This document shows positions 17,345-26,143 of a stretch of 32,763 nucleotides of DNA, one piece after another. A model generated the notes under the pieces. The model was not told the DNA's origin. It searched no databases and saw nothing but the letters and a program-made list of their open reading frames with translations. The DNA is from a virus: IMG/VR virus record IMGVR_UViG_3300025645_000261, positions 1 through 32,763 of that record; one strand, written 5' to 3'. Made by a program: the position numbers and the translations under genes. How positions within the stretch are numbered: the first letter of the stretch is position 1; every line of letters begins with the position of its first letter.

Positions 17345-18628
17345 TTAAAGGTATTTCATGTTCCAACCTTGTTTCATATAGAACCCAACACGATTGGAGG
17401 CTTGTTTTCGAGCCGTATTACCTCTCAAGTGTATGTCTATTATAACAGGATCTATTTTACCTTCCTTTTTGCGAATCACTCGTCCCACAAGTTGCGTGAG
17501 TAGTGGTTCATTATTCACAGGCGTAGCAAGTATTAAGCAGCTTAGTGTGTCAACTGATATACCTTCTGAGAAAATTGCCTGCGTTCCGTAGAGAACATTT
17601 GCATCCCCGTAGAGTATTTCATCTACGAGTGTCTCTCTATCTTCATGAGAAACATCGCCTGTTACACATACTGCTTTATCTCCAGTAAGTTCTGCACAGG
17701 CTTTAAGAAAACTCACTCTGTCACTTACTACTAGAACTTTATGCCCCTTTGCGGCGTAGGCCGCAGCAAGCATTGCTATTGTATGTCTGTATTCTTCATC
17801 ATTAGATAGAGCTGATACTCTGTTTGCCCAAGGTATTCTAGCACCATCCATAAACCTTATTTCAGAATGCACTAGATGTATCTCGGGGGTCATATAGTTT
17901 TCTTTGGGCGGCTTGAAGAGAGTGTTACCAAAGTAATCTCTGAATACAACGTGTTTTCCGTCCTTTCTTTCTATAGTTCCTGATAGTCCGATCTTATATC
18001 GGCAATAGTTTGTATCGAGAATTTTACTAAAGGTCGGACTACTAACATGGTGCATTTCATCTAATATGATAGTGCCAAACTCTTTACGAATCTTGTCTAT
18101 GTTTCGGTACAAACTCTGTGTATTCCCAATAACGATAGGAGCATCAAGTTCAAATCTTCCACTTCCAATGATTCCAGCTGTGATTCCAAATACTTTTTCT
18201 ACTTCCTTAGCCCACTGATTACGCAAAGCGACAGTATGGGTAACAACAAGTGTTTTTTGACCTAATTTACCTGCGATTGCAAGACCTGTAAAAGTCTTTC
18301 CCCAACTGACCCATGCGTTGATTATAGCGTTGTCTTCGATTGCGTCATATACGTCTTGCTGACTCTTTCGTAGCTCAAACTTAAACTCAGGAAAGTCCAC
18401 AGGCTTATTAATCCGCCGATCAACAATTTCATAGTGCTCAGGGATCAAATCCGTGCGCCCTATAGGTAAGGATACGAGGCCATTACGAATAATGCCCATA
18501 TTCTTGATCATCTCAGGCGGATCTAAAGGATTGTGCGTAGGGATAGCATAGGTAAGCTCTTTATCGATCTTATCCTGCAATTCAGCGGTGCAATCCATGT
18601 AAATTCTGTGGCTTATAACTGCTTTCAT
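17345..18628 (-). CDS. UvsW-like superfamily 2 helicase
   Basis: ATP-dependent helicase probably used for branch migration, fork regression and R-loop removal, as T4 UvsW. Motifs: Q-like region RKSQQDVYDAI (87-97), motif I AWVSWGKT (105-112), motif II DEMHH (190-194), motif III SGT (216-218), and motif VI QLVGRVIRK (379-387). Motif I is unusual: the first Gly of GxGKT is replaced, giving SWGKT, while Gly-Lys-Thr remain. The length of 427 aa is near T4 UvsW. The ATG overlaps the stop of the PhoH gene by 4 nt, so they are coupled. The stop is followed within 15 nt by promoter P1. Confidence 0.9.
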   Translation of the reverse strand: MKAVISHRIYMDCTAELQDKIDKELTYAIPTHNPLDPPEMIKNMGIIRNGLVSLPIGRTDLIPEHYEIVDRRINKPVDFPEFKFELRKSQQDVYDAIEDNAIINAWVSWGKTFTGLAIAGKLGQKTLVVTHTVALRNQWAKEVEKVFGITAGIIGSGRFELDAPIVIGNTQSLYRNIDKIRKEFGTIILDEMHHVSSPTFSKILDTNYCRYKIGLSGTIERKDGKHVVFRDYFGNTLFKPPKENYMTPEIHLVHSEIRFMDGARIPWANRVSALSNDEEYRHTIAMLAAAYAAKGHKVLVVSDRVSFLKACAELTGDKAVCVTGDVSHEDRETLVDEILYGDANVLYGTQAIFSEGISVDTLSCLILATPVNNEPLLTQLVGRVIRKKEGKIDPVIIDIHLRGNTARKQASNRVGFYMKQGWNMKYL

Positions 18629-19284
18629 AGGTTTAATTCATTTTTTGCTATAATATAGTTTTTAACAAAGTCACTTCGTACAATATCTTCTACTTCAAAC
18701 TCAATAAAGTCGAAATCACCCATACGCTTTAGGACTTGCATAAAATCCTGCAGTCCATTCTGTTTTAGATCAGCCTGTCGAAAGTCTCCGCAGAAAATAA
18801 CTCTACAATTACGTCCCATACGGGTTATAATTGAATCTAATTCGTGGAATGACATATTCTGACACTCGTCAATAAGAACTACTGCATCTTTGAGCGTAAT
18901 ACCTCGAATAAACGAAGTTGTCATAAAATGTACTAGACTTTTCTGCTTTAGTATCTCATAAGCATCCCCTCTGCCGAACAGTTCGATAGCAATTTCTCTA
19001 TAGGGCTCTTCGTATACTGAGGACTTCTCTTTCTCCGTGCCAGGAAGAAAACCAATATCTCTTGTAGGCACAGCACTACGAATAATTACTAGCTGTTCGT
19101 AGTTCTGCTTAGACATATCGTCAAATGCTAAGTAACTCGATATGAACGTCTTACCTGTTCCTGCTAAACCATGCAAAATCAGGTGTTTATTAGAATCAAA
19201 AGCTCTAAGTTGGTTTCTGGTTAAGGGTTCAATCTCTAGTAGTTCGAGACTAGCGCCGGCCAGCGTTCTTCGTTTTTTAGCCAT
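18625..19284 (-). CDS. phoH: PhoH-like P-loop ATPase
   Basis: Walker A GLAGTGKT (39-46), Walker B VVLIDECQNM (135-144) and the sensor-like FCGDFRQADL mark the PhoH family, common in marine phages. Its role is not settled; links to phosphate stress and RNA or helicase functions have been proposed for the family. Length 219 aa is typical. Here it sits between the 165-residue unknown gene and the UvsW-like helicase and overlaps the latter by 4 nt, so a replication or repair role is suggested by context. I see no good Shine-Dalgarno before ATG 19284; translation may depend on the upstream gene, which ends 3 nt earlier. I see no PHO box. Confidence 0.92.
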   Translation of the reverse strand: MAKKRRTLAGASLELLEIEPLTRNQLRAFDSNKHLILHGLAGTGKTFISSYLAFDDMSKQNYEQLVIIRSAVPTRDIGFLPGTEKEKSSVYEEPYREIAIELFGRGDAYEILKQKSLVHFMTTSFIRGITLKDAVVLIDECQNMSFHELDSIITRMGRNCRVIFCGDFRQADLKQNGLQDFMQVLKRMGDFDFIEFEVEDIVRSDFVKNYIIAKNELNL

Positions 19285-19287
19285 AAT

Positions 19288-19785
19288 TTATACTTTTTTT
19301 CTGGTATCTTTGAGTTTCGTTTCTGAATACTCGTAAAGCACCCATGGCAGCCCATGCAAGTGCAGAACCCCAGCCCAAGTATATCCATCCTCGGGAGGGC
19401 GTGGTACGGTAAAAGGACTGTTATGACCCCTTATCCATATTAGTGAGGCAGTATCTTTCTGCTGCACTTTCTTAATTTTCAAGTACTTTAACTGCGCAAA
19501 GCGTCGTTTTTCGTACATAAAAGGTTTACCGGCATTATCTATAAAATGTCTAGTACGTTGCTTTAGTATCCCATTGTACGAAGAAATCATTTTCTTTAAA
19601 GGGAAAAGGTCTTTATGAGGTGTCTGCATACGCCTAGCACCTAAAGTTTTTCCTTCTTGGTTTTTATCGTCTAGTACCTGATCTTCAATCAGAAGTAAAC
19701 CATCCTGTATTTCCCAAAGTCCCGAAGGCAATAAGAATACAGGATACTCTACAATTTTTCTGATATTATGATATGTGATCACCAT
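19288..19785 (-). CDS. Conserved phage protein of unknown function (165 aa)
   Basis: A longer frame reaches 19914, but its first 43 codons lie entirely inside the polymerase gene and show no protein-like character. ATG 19785 gives MVITYHNIRKIVEYPVFLLP, overlapping the polymerase by 20 nt. The protein has no membrane helix or nucleotide-binding motif. It contains IWIRGHNSPFTVPRPP and ends WVLYEYSETKLKDTRKKV; the aromatic and basic pattern suggests nucleic-acid or protein binding. I recall similar proteins beside DNA polymerase in marine phages, but the function is unknown. A polymerase accessory role is a guess from position. Confidence 0.75.
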   Translation of the reverse strand: MVITYHNIRKIVEYPVFLLPSGLWEIQDGLLLIEDQVLDDKNQEGKTLGARRMQTPHKDLFPLKKMISSYNGILKQRTRHFIDNAGKPFMYEKRRFAQLKYLKIKKVQQKDTASLIWIRGHNSPFTVPRPPEDGYTWAGVLHLHGLPWVLYEYSETKLKDTRKKV

Positions 19786-22045
19786 ACATTTTCTCGAATT
19801 TGCCGCCTGAGTAGTCCTGGTGGACGATTTCAAAGTCACAACCAACTGGAGTACCGGGAATAGATAAACCTCTGTCCATCTGAACAAAATGTGCGAGTTT
19901 AACCATGTACTCATCTACTTCTTCATCTGGTACTTCTGCTAGAATAGAATCGTGTACAAGTGCAAAGATACGTGCTTTCTTACCATTTGCTTTAATCCAC
20001 GAGTTCATGTCAATAGCGCCTAATAAGTTAATATCAGAAGCAACAGACTGCACCAGAAAATTAAGACCAGACCTAACGCTATGGCTCTGGATGCCTTTGT
20101 CTGTCGATGCGACATTGGGTAATCTCCTTTTTCTACCGAAGTAGCTGTAAATAAATCCATTTTGCATAATGAACTTTTGGTTTTCTTCAATCCACGACTT
20201 CAGTCTATGGAACTCTTTAAAATAGTCCTCAATTACTTCTTGTGCATCCTGTCGAGAGAAAGGCTTACCACTATCCTTAGTAACTTGTTCACTAATCTTA
20301 TTTGCACCAGCACCGTACATAATACCAAAGGTTACTGCTTTAGCAGCCTGTCTTTGCATACTATATAGCTCTGCCACTTCACTAACATCACAGGGCAGTT
20401 TAAATACTTTATGTGCAATTGCTGAGTGAAAGTTTCCGCCGGAACGGAATACATCCATCAGTGCTGTATCCTTTGCTAGGATTGCCGCAACGTATACTTC
20501 TGCAGTTGTTAAATCCATTGCGACAATTTTGTGCCCTGGTGCTGCTTTGATGCAGCCTTTTACAATAGGGTTATCCCGAGGAAGCTGCTGCATATTAAGT
20601 TTACCACTAGAACTAAGACGCCCAGAAGTTGTAGTATGTAAATTGAAGCCTGTACGTAGTCTACTATCTCTATCCAACTGCGGAAAGATTTTGTCCAGAT
20701 AAGTATTTTTAATTTTGGACTTTTGTCGAATAGCAAGAATGAGGGCGGGTACTTCTGATTGGCCTGCCAGTTCTCCAAGAACTTCTGCATCTGTGCTGTT
20801 TGCACCTGTACCAGTCTTTTTTCCAGTAGGAGTAAGACCAATGAAATCAAACAATAGGCTACGAAGCTGAACAGTACTATTAGGATTAAAGTCTTTTCCA
20901 TTAATTGTCTCAAATTTACTAATAGCAGGGTGCTTGTATAGCTCCGCTACTGCTTCGTCAATCTGCTCCTGCATAAGAGATTGGCCCTTCAACAGACGCG
21001 TCTTATCAAAAGGTACGCCGTTGTCTTGAATGTCTGTTAAAAAACGACAACCAGGAATAAGGATATTATCGTATACTTTTTTAAGACGTTTATTTTGCTT
21101 AATCTTTATAAATTTCTCGTAGAGCAGGAAAGTACAAGCAGCATCCATACCCGCATAGAGTTTCATAATGTCAAAAGGAATATCGCCCCAATTGAACTCA
21201 CTTTTAAGAATACCATGCTCCTTTCGGTACTGAGCCATCCAGTCGTACATACCTTTCTCATAATCACCGTAAGGAGTATATTTCATAGACAAGGCTTTCA
21301 ATCCATGAGTACCTGGATTCTCGTCAATAAGATAATGCAGAAGCATAGTATCTTCAAAGCGTGGGAAGTTAAAGTTGAAATGGTACTCAAAGAATGCCAT
21401 ATCAAACTTAGCATTATGAAATACTACTATCTTTTTATCGAATAGTTCTTGTAAGAGTGCTTCTGTTGTTTCGTCAAAGCACTCTGTATCTATATATGCT
21501 CCGCGATCAGCTTCATAAGACAAACTGAGGCCAAGCATATGCCCATCACGTGGGTAAAGTCCTGTTGTTTCCGAGTCAAGAGCAATGTAATCAAGAGGAG
21601 CGGCGATAGCAGCGCGTATGAAATCATTGCACTCCTCCGTATCTTGGATGCCCCAAGCATTGTATTCTGTGATAATTGTGTCTTGCTTGTTTCCAGTAAT
21701 GTACTCGGTAATGCTCTGCTTAGAGTCATCCCAGGTACGCTGCGCTTCTGGTTTAAATGCAAGCATGGCAGGGTTAATGACAGGTAGGAATTTTTCCTCT
21801 ACTTTCTTACCAGAATATTCGGTGACTGAGTTGAGAGGTGTGAAGTATTTAAGTGCATCACTACCTACGAGAATAATCCAGTCATATGCGTCAATATCAA
21901 TCTCGATATCGCAGTCTCGTTTTAGTACTTTTTTCAGGTTCGGGTCAGAGCAGAGCTGATATTGATCAAACTCGAACTCCTCATCAAACTCTTTCTTAAA
22001 ATTTGTTCTACTTGGTTTAGTTTCTACTAATGCAACTTTAGGCAT
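19766..22045 (-). CDS. Family A DNA polymerase with 3'-5' exonuclease
   Basis: Replicative polymerase. Exonuclease motifs: DSETTG (Asp157, Glu159), HNAKFD (Asp215), YAGMD (Tyr297, Asp301). Polymerase motifs: A with Asp511 and Glu516 (MDLTTAEVY; the usual Ser/Gln are changed), B with Arg565, Lys569, Phe573 and Tyr577 (RQAAKAVTFGIMYG), C with His698-Asp699. Phe573 sits at the position of E. coli Phe762. It has no 5'-3' exonuclease domain; that activity is a separate gene. Residues 55-107 (IILVGSDALKYFT...VINPAMLAF) resemble the C-terminal part of a uracil-DNA glycosylase fold but lack the first catalytic motif. The start overlaps the primase by 8 nt. Confidence 0.96.
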   Translation of the reverse strand: MPKVALVETKPSRTNFKKEFDEEFEFDQYQLCSDPNLKKVLKRDCDIEIDIDAYDWIILVGSDALKYFTPLNSVTEYSGKKVEEKFLPVINPAMLAFKPEAQRTWDDSKQSITEYITGNKQDTIITEYNAWGIQDTEECNDFIRAAIAAPLDYIALDSETTGLYPRDGHMLGLSLSYEADRGAYIDTECFDETTEALLQELFDKKIVVFHNAKFDMAFFEYHFNFNFPRFEDTMLLHYLIDENPGTHGLKALSMKYTPYGDYEKGMYDWMAQYRKEHGILKSEFNWGDIPFDIMKLYAGMDAACTFLLYEKFIKIKQNKRLKKVYDNILIPGCRFLTDIQDNGVPFDKTRLLKGQSLMQEQIDEAVAELYKHPAISKFETINGKDFNPNSTVQLRSLLFDFIGLTPTGKKTGTGANSTDAEVLGELAGQSEVPALILAIRQKSKIKNTYLDKIFPQLDRDSRLRTGFNLHTTTSGRLSSSGKLNMQQLPRDNPIVKGCIKAAPGHKIVAMDLTTAEVYVAAILAKDTALMDVFRSGGNFHSAIAHKVFKLPCDVSEVAELYSMQRQAAKAVTFGIMYGAGANKISEQVTKDSGKPFSRQDAQEVIEDYFKEFHRLKSWIEENQKFIMQNGFIYSYFGRKRRLPNVASTDKGIQSHSVRSGLNFLVQSVASDINLLGAIDMNSWIKANGKKARIFALVHDSILAEVPDEEVDEYMVKLAHFVQMDRGLSIPGTPVGCDFEIVHQDYSGGKFEKMYGDHIS

Positions 22046-22865
22046 ATAATTTTCTCTTTAATGTTTGTACTGATTTTAAGGGTAGTGCACCAGGGTCTGT
22101 GTCCTTTAGCCCTACATTTCGTGATGTCAAGCCTACTCGCTCTACCATCTCTTTTACTTCTTTAGCGGCATCCTGCCCTGCGGTATCTCCATCGAAGAAA
22201 ATTATTACCTCCTCTACACCTTGTATCGAAAGCATTCGCAATTTATCTTCATTTATGTTCTTTGTTCCAAAGGTACAAACTGCGTTAGTTAGTCCTTTAT
22301 CATGTAAATTTACCATATCATATATACCTTCTACTAAGATAATGGAACCTTGTATCGGCTCTACTATAGGGTATAGAGGTAGCTTTGCACCCGCAGGCGA
22401 GATCATGTACTTAGGTGTACCGCCTGTAGTGTGACGGCCATTAAAGGACACAATACGCCCTGATATATCTCGTACAGGAAACACAATGCGACCAATATGG
22501 TCAGTGTCGTGGTGTTGGAACGCTTCAAATCTTTTATAGGTCTCTGGTTTAATATCTCTCCAGTTGCCTACATATGGTACACTACCTTTAGGAAATGACA
22601 AACCAACCGACTCAGACCTTTTTTCTCTAATACGTTTTTTGAGTAGCTCTCGTCTTAGTTGTAATTGGTTTGCCTTTTCGCCAAAGTGTGTAAAAATGTT
22701 GCCTTTGTATCCGCATGAGAAACAGTTAAATATACCTGTGATTTTGTCAATGCGCATACTAGGACTGCTGTCTGCGTGTTCAGGATTTAGACAGGTAACA
22801 ATAGCATCTGCACCTTTCGGTACAAAGTATACTTGTCTTGATACTAATAGTTCTTCTACTGTCAA
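22038..22865 (-). CDS. DNA primase, CHC2 zinc finger plus Toprim
   Basis: Makes RNA primers for the lagging strand. The zinc-binding site is Cys25, His30, Cys48, Cys51 (CLNPEH, CFSC), and the Toprim core has Glu179 (ILVEGIYD) with Asp225 and Asp227 (FFDGDTAG). With 275 aa it is the primase half of a T7 gp4-like protein without a fused helicase; the helicase is a separate gene just upstream. Translation appears to start at TTG 22865, which overlaps the stop of the previous gene (TTGA), so it is coupled to it; no ATG is available before the zinc finger. It overlaps the polymerase by 8 nt. Confidence 0.92.
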   Translation of the reverse strand: MTVEELLVSRQVYFVPKGADAIVTCLNPEHADSSPSMRIDKITGIFNCFSCGYKGNIFTHFGEKANQLQLRRELLKKRIREKRSESVGLSFPKGSVPYVGNWRDIKPETYKRFEAFQHHDTDHIGRIVFPVRDISGRIVSFNGRHTTGGTPKYMISPAGAKLPLYPIVEPIQGSIILVEGIYDMVNLHDKGLTNAVCTFGTKNINEDKLRMLSIQGVEEVIIFFDGDTAGQDAAKEVKEMVERVGLTSRNVGLKDTDPGALPLKSVQTLKRKLYA

Positions 22866-23143
22866 CGTCCAATATCCTTAATATTTTCTTTACTGATTAC
22901 TTGGTACGCGCCCTTGTTATATGCAGGGGCTACGGTGAAGTCTGCACCGGCAGTGTAACTACGGTCTACAGCTTCGCAAGATCCGCCCATATGTAAGGCA
23001 GAGCTATAATGTTTGGTGTCTCTACGATAGGTATCGGAGACTTCCATAGGTTCAAACTTGGGGGTGTATCGTTTAGACTTAGGCAAAGGCTTTCGCTTCC
23101 TGCCTGAGTAAGAGTGTCGTAAACTACCGAATGTAAGTGCCAT
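22862..23143 (-). CDS. Small basic protein of unknown function (93 aa)
   Basis: The frame opens at 23200 inside promoter P2, but ATG 23143 has GGGAG upstream (minus strand) and gives MALTFGSLRHSYSGRKRKPL, so this start is chosen. The N-terminal half is very basic (GRKRKPLPKSKRYTPKF), compatible with nucleic-acid binding; the rest is Tyr/Ser/Gly-rich. No membrane segment. It is the first gene of the P2 unit, directly coupled to primase, so a helper of priming or replication is possible. Family not recognised. Confidence 0.78.
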   Translation of the reverse strand: MALTFGSLRHSYSGRKRKPLPKSKRYTPKFEPMEVSDTYRRDTKHYSSALHMGGSCEAVDRSYTAGADFTVAPAYNKGAYQVISKENIKDIGR

Positions 23144-23171
23144 TTGCTTTCTCCCTTCAAAGTATCCGTAT

Positions 23172-23200
23172 ATTATACGCAAGAAGAGATAAAAAGTCAA
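23172..23200 (-). promoter_or_regulatory. Sigma-70 promoter P2
   Basis: On the minus strand: TTGACT (23195-23200), 17-nt spacer, TATAAT (23172-23177) preceded by CG. Upstream is AAAATATTTC, the AT-rich element of the family. It lies ten bases after the helicase stop and 29 nt before ATG 23143. It should drive the primase, polymerase, PhoH and UvsW genes. Confidence 0.9.
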
Positions 23201-23209
23201 GAAATATTT

Positions 23210-24559
23210 TTATATATCATCAATGGATTCGCCAGTCTTGTGCGAGGAATCGTCTTTCTCTTGCGGAGTCATAGCAGTATCAGGGCCAATCTTTAGGCTA
23301 TCCCAATCTACTGTAGAAGTAAACGATTTCATAGAAGCAGAGCGCATCTTTACACAATTGAATGTAATACATTCGTCTTCGTGATCCCACGTTTCTAAGG
23401 TATATGCAGCATCTGCAGCATCAAGAATACCTTTAGCGAATCGTGCTTCACCAGTTGCGTCTGTTTGATATGGAGATACGACAGTGCAGTCATACTCCTG
23501 TGCCATTGACTTCAATGCTTTACTTACTTCGATCTGTTCTGTCCAATCATATTGACCACCACGAGATGGAAGACTCGACCGCTTTACCTGATTAATATAG
23601 TCTACGATAATGACACCAACATTCAGAGCTTTGACTTTTTTGTCTAGCTCGGCACGAATTTTGGAGAGAGTAAGAGACGCATCATACACGATGTCCAGCT
23701 GTTGAGTCGGGAGGAGCTCACAGGTGTTCTTCAGTGATGTATGCAACTTATTAAAGTCACGATGTATTCTATATTCCTTCAAGCGGTCTTGTCCATCAAC
23801 ATAACGATTTGCCCACCATGTAGCTACTTTTTCCCACTCGGCAAGACTCAGGTTTTGAGTACGTAGACGAGAGAAAGGAACTTCGGTAGCAATGGAACAA
23901 CATCGTTGAAGGATAGAACGGCTATCCATTTCAATAGTGAAATACATAGCCGATTTACCTGAAGCATATACTGCATTAGCAATATTAGCACATATTACAG
24001 ATTTACCAGCACCTCGTTTACCACCGAACATAACAAGGTCTCTGGGTGAGAACTGTATTTCGTAGTCGTACTCTTGATTGAGTCCCAAGGGTATATATCT
24101 GGCTAAATCTTCTTCTGGCTCGAACAGTTCAATACGTTGCATACTTTCCTGCGGATCTTCCAAATCAACCTTGTCTTCGACATCGAGTACGATTTGGTGA
24201 AGATGATTAACAGACTCCTGAGCATTTTCAAATGCAACAGAATTCTCAATATAATCTTCTAGCGAGTCCAGAATTTCTTTTTGAGTGTATTCGTTCTTCA
24301 GATACTCAAGAAGCATATGAGGATCGGCATCGACCTCAATAGCTTCTACTGCGTACAGTTTTTCACGAGTAGCTGAATCACGAATCTCAAACTTTAGATC
24401 CTCAATCGTTGGCATTTTATGGAATGCTTCGCAATGCTTATCAATAATCTTATACAGACTATGATACTCGGATGCGAAATAATGCTTATGCGCTACACTC
24501 CAGGTCTGAAAGTCCTGTAGCGTAAGCACTTGCTTAATAAGCGCACTAGCAATATTCAA
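23210..24559 (-). CDS. DnaB-like replicative helicase
   Basis: Hexameric RecA-fold helicase that unwinds the fork. Walker A GGKRGAGKSV (179-188), catalytic Glu210 region (FTIEMDSR), Walker B VGVIIVDY (314-321), and a downstream VSPYQTDATGEARF (361-374) resembling the sensor and arginine-finger region. The N-terminal 150 residues are helical and acidic, as in DnaB N-terminal domains. Length 449 aa fits the family. The start is TTG 24559, with GGGAG seven bases upstream; no ATG is better placed. It is separated from the HTH gene by a hairpin at 24591-24616, and no consensus promoter is visible, so it may depend on read-through. Confidence 0.9.
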   Translation of the reverse strand: MNIASALIKQVLTLQDFQTWSVAHKHYFASEYHSLYKIIDKHCEAFHKMPTIEDLKFEIRDSATREKLYAVEAIEVDADPHMLLEYLKNEYTQKEILDSLEDYIENSVAFENAQESVNHLHQIVLDVEDKVDLEDPQESMQRIELFEPEEDLARYIPLGLNQEYDYEIQFSPRDLVMFGGKRGAGKSVICANIANAVYASGKSAMYFTIEMDSRSILQRCCSIATEVPFSRLRTQNLSLAEWEKVATWWANRYVDGQDRLKEYRIHRDFNKLHTSLKNTCELLPTQQLDIVYDASLTLSKIRAELDKKVKALNVGVIIVDYINQVKRSSLPSRGGQYDWTEQIEVSKALKSMAQEYDCTVVSPYQTDATGEARFAKGILDAADAAYTLETWDHEDECITFNCVKMRSASMKSFTSTVDWDSLKIGPDTAMTPQEKDDSSHKTGESIDDI

Positions 24560-24590
24560 TGAAAGTCTCCCGATTTCAAATCTAAAATAT

Positions 24591-24616
24591 AGGGCAGACC
24601 CCGTAGAGCCTGCCCT
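24591..24616 (-). terminator. Hairpin with UACG tetraloop between HTH and helicase genes
   Basis: On the minus strand AGGGCAG and CTGCCCT form a 7-bp stem, extended by GCTC/GGGT (with G-U pairs) to a C(UACG)G loop, a very stable UNCG-type tetraloop. It is followed by ATATTTTAG, only a weak U run. It may be a partial terminator that lowers helicase expression, or an mRNA-processing or protecting structure. Confidence 0.65.
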
Positions 24617-24631
24617 TTAAACTAATAAAGA

Positions 24632-25357
24632 TTAAGCTGAGGCTTTTTCTTTCTTAGATGCGCCATCGTAGTCTGCGGCTGAAAGGCCACGACGAGTGAG
24701 CATAGTCTTAACGCCACGGGCGGTCTTACCAATTTGCTCTGCGATAGCTTCGACAGTCTGGCTACCAATGTCAGTGATTCCGGCCAATGGATCTTCTTTA
24801 GAAGCGCCTTTGGTAGTCTCTTGACGTGGGATAGCGTCGATGTCGCCTGAACGAAGAAGGCTCAGAGCCTTGCCACGAACAGAGTTTACTGAACGATCAA
24901 GTGCAGTAGCAATTGCTTCTACAAAAGCGCCATCTTGTACCATAGATACAAAAGTTACTTCTTCAGCTTCAGAGTACGTGCGTACTGCTTCAACTTTAGG
25001 AGCTGGCTTAACGTGACCAGTCAGTTCCATAGACAAAATCTTGCCTTGGATTGACTTAGCAGAAAAGTGACCATCTTCGAAATGACCAGCGATTTCAGCA
25101 TAAGTATACTCGCCGCTATTGTCTGAGACAAAAGCTGCAAGGGTTGCTTCTTGTGCATCGGTAAACGCACGAGTAGCTCCGGCAGAAGCCAGCTCTACGT
25201 CATGACCCATCTTGCGCAATTTGCTAGAGATAGAACGAGTAGAGGTTTCAAGCTGAACAGCTGCTTCCGCAACAGTAGCTTGGGATACGGGGCTTTCGCC
25301 ACCGACAAATTCAGTTAGTTGAGCTGTACGCTCATCAGTCCACTTAGGTAGTGCCAT
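24632..25357 (-). CDS. Tandem HTH (Myb/SANT-like) DNA-binding protein, 241 aa
   Basis: The protein appears to contain four helix-turn-helix units: about residues 6-55 (WTDERTAQLTEFV...STRSISSKLRKMG), 64-112 (FTDAQEATLAAFV...SAKSIQGKILSM), 127-172 (YSEAEEVTFVSMV...SVNSVRGKALSLL) and 194-228 (TVEAIAEQIGKTARGVKTML). Each has an opening acidic helix and a recognition-like helix with S/A-R/K and a hydrophobic end. Unit 4 resembles the 146-residue HTH protein at 27863-28303. Repeated Myb-like units usually bind DNA in tandem; here it could be a transcription or replication factor. GGAG lies upstream of ATG. It follows the ligase half with 4 nt between and is followed by a hairpin. Confidence 0.75.
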   Translation of the reverse strand: MALPKWTDERTAQLTEFVGGESPVSQATVAEAAVQLETSTRSISSKLRKMGHDVELASAGATRAFTDAQEATLAAFVSDNSGEYTYAEIAGHFEDGHFSAKSIQGKILSMELTGHVKPAPKVEAVRTYSEAEEVTFVSMVQDGAFVEAIATALDRSVNSVRGKALSLLRSGDIDAIPRQETTKGASKEDPLAGITDIGSQTVEAIAEQIGKTARGVKTMLTRRGLSAADYDGASKKEKASA

Positions 25358-25361
25358 TATA

Positions 25362-26117
25362 TTATTCTCCGGTAAGAATTTTAAGGTTAGTTACAATTTG
25401 AACGCCAGCATCTCTGGCCTTCTTAGTTTTTGCGGATTCAATCCCGCTTTCGTTTACTAGGATGGTTACATCCTTAGTGAAACTAGATTTTACATTAAGT
25501 CCTGCTGCTTCCAAGGCTGCATGAGCCTCTGCTTTGGTTTTGTAGCTTATCAACTTGCCTGTGATACAGACAGTGTTGACTGACGTATTAACAGGTTTGT
25601 TCTCAGCTCTTACAAATTTAAAGCTAAATGGGAGCATACTCACTCGATAAAATTCCATCTCTAGCCAATGTAAAAGGTTGGCTGTAGATTTCTCACCAAG
25701 ACCTGCTTCGCGGCATATATCGTAGTCTATTTCATCTATATCAATGCAAACTTTTGATAGTTTATCCGCTGCTGTCTTCCCGATAAGAGGAATGCTAAAC
25801 GCTGGTAATAATACGTTTAGAGGAGCACCCGTGGAGCGTTGCAACTCATCTACTAACTTTGTTGCTAGTTTCTCAGAATCCAAGGCTTCTTCTATGTCGA
25901 GTGCGTCTAGTTCATAAATCTCTTCTAGAGAGCGTATGTCTAGCTTAGCTATTGACTTAGGGCCGAGGCCTTTGATCTTGAGAGTCTTTGCAAAGTGTTC
26001 GATAAGTTTTGCAACTTTCTCACCACAATAGGTGTTTCTACAATATAGAAGATGATTTACATTTTCTAAGACTGAGCTACAAGATGGACAAGTAGTTGGG
26101 GCTTCGATTATGCTCAT
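25362..26117 (-). CDS. NAD-dependent DNA ligase, C-terminal half (zinc finger, HhH, BRCT)
   Basis: Carries the part of LigA that binds DNA: a four-cysteine zinc finger (CPSC...CRNTYC, residues 10-31), helix-hairpin-helix repeats (LKIKGLGPKSIAKL and IPLIGKTAADKL), and a BRCT domain in the last 80 residues (VCITGKLISYKTKAEAHAALEAAG). It lacks the KxDG site, which is in the upstream gene 26197-27114; together the two make a full ligase. Split NAD ligases are known in phages, T5 among them. A strong promoter (P3) lies between the halves, and this gene has its own AGAGG before ATG 26117, so it can be expressed alone. Confidence 0.9.
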   Translation of the reverse strand: MSIIEAPTTCPSCSSVLENVNHLLYCRNTYCGEKVAKLIEHFAKTLKIKGLGPKSIAKLDIRSLEEIYELDALDIEEALDSEKLATKLVDELQRSTGAPLNVLLPAFSIPLIGKTAADKLSKVCIDIDEIDYDICREAGLGEKSTANLLHWLEMEFYRVSMLPFSFKFVRAENKPVNTSVNTVCITGKLISYKTKAEAHAALEAAGLNVKSSFTKDVTILVNESGIESAKTKKARDAGVQIVTNLKILTGE

Positions 26118-26143
26118 CGTGATTCCTCTGAAATTGAATACGT

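Noticed and set aside
19786-19914. Extended N-terminus (43 aa) of the 165-residue gene
   Set aside because: It lies entirely within the polymerase gene and has no Shine-Dalgarno or domain-like character; the ATG at 19785 fits the compact overlap style.
23144-23200. Upstream start of the small basic protein gene
   Set aside because: It falls in promoter P2; ATG 23143 with GGGAG is far better.
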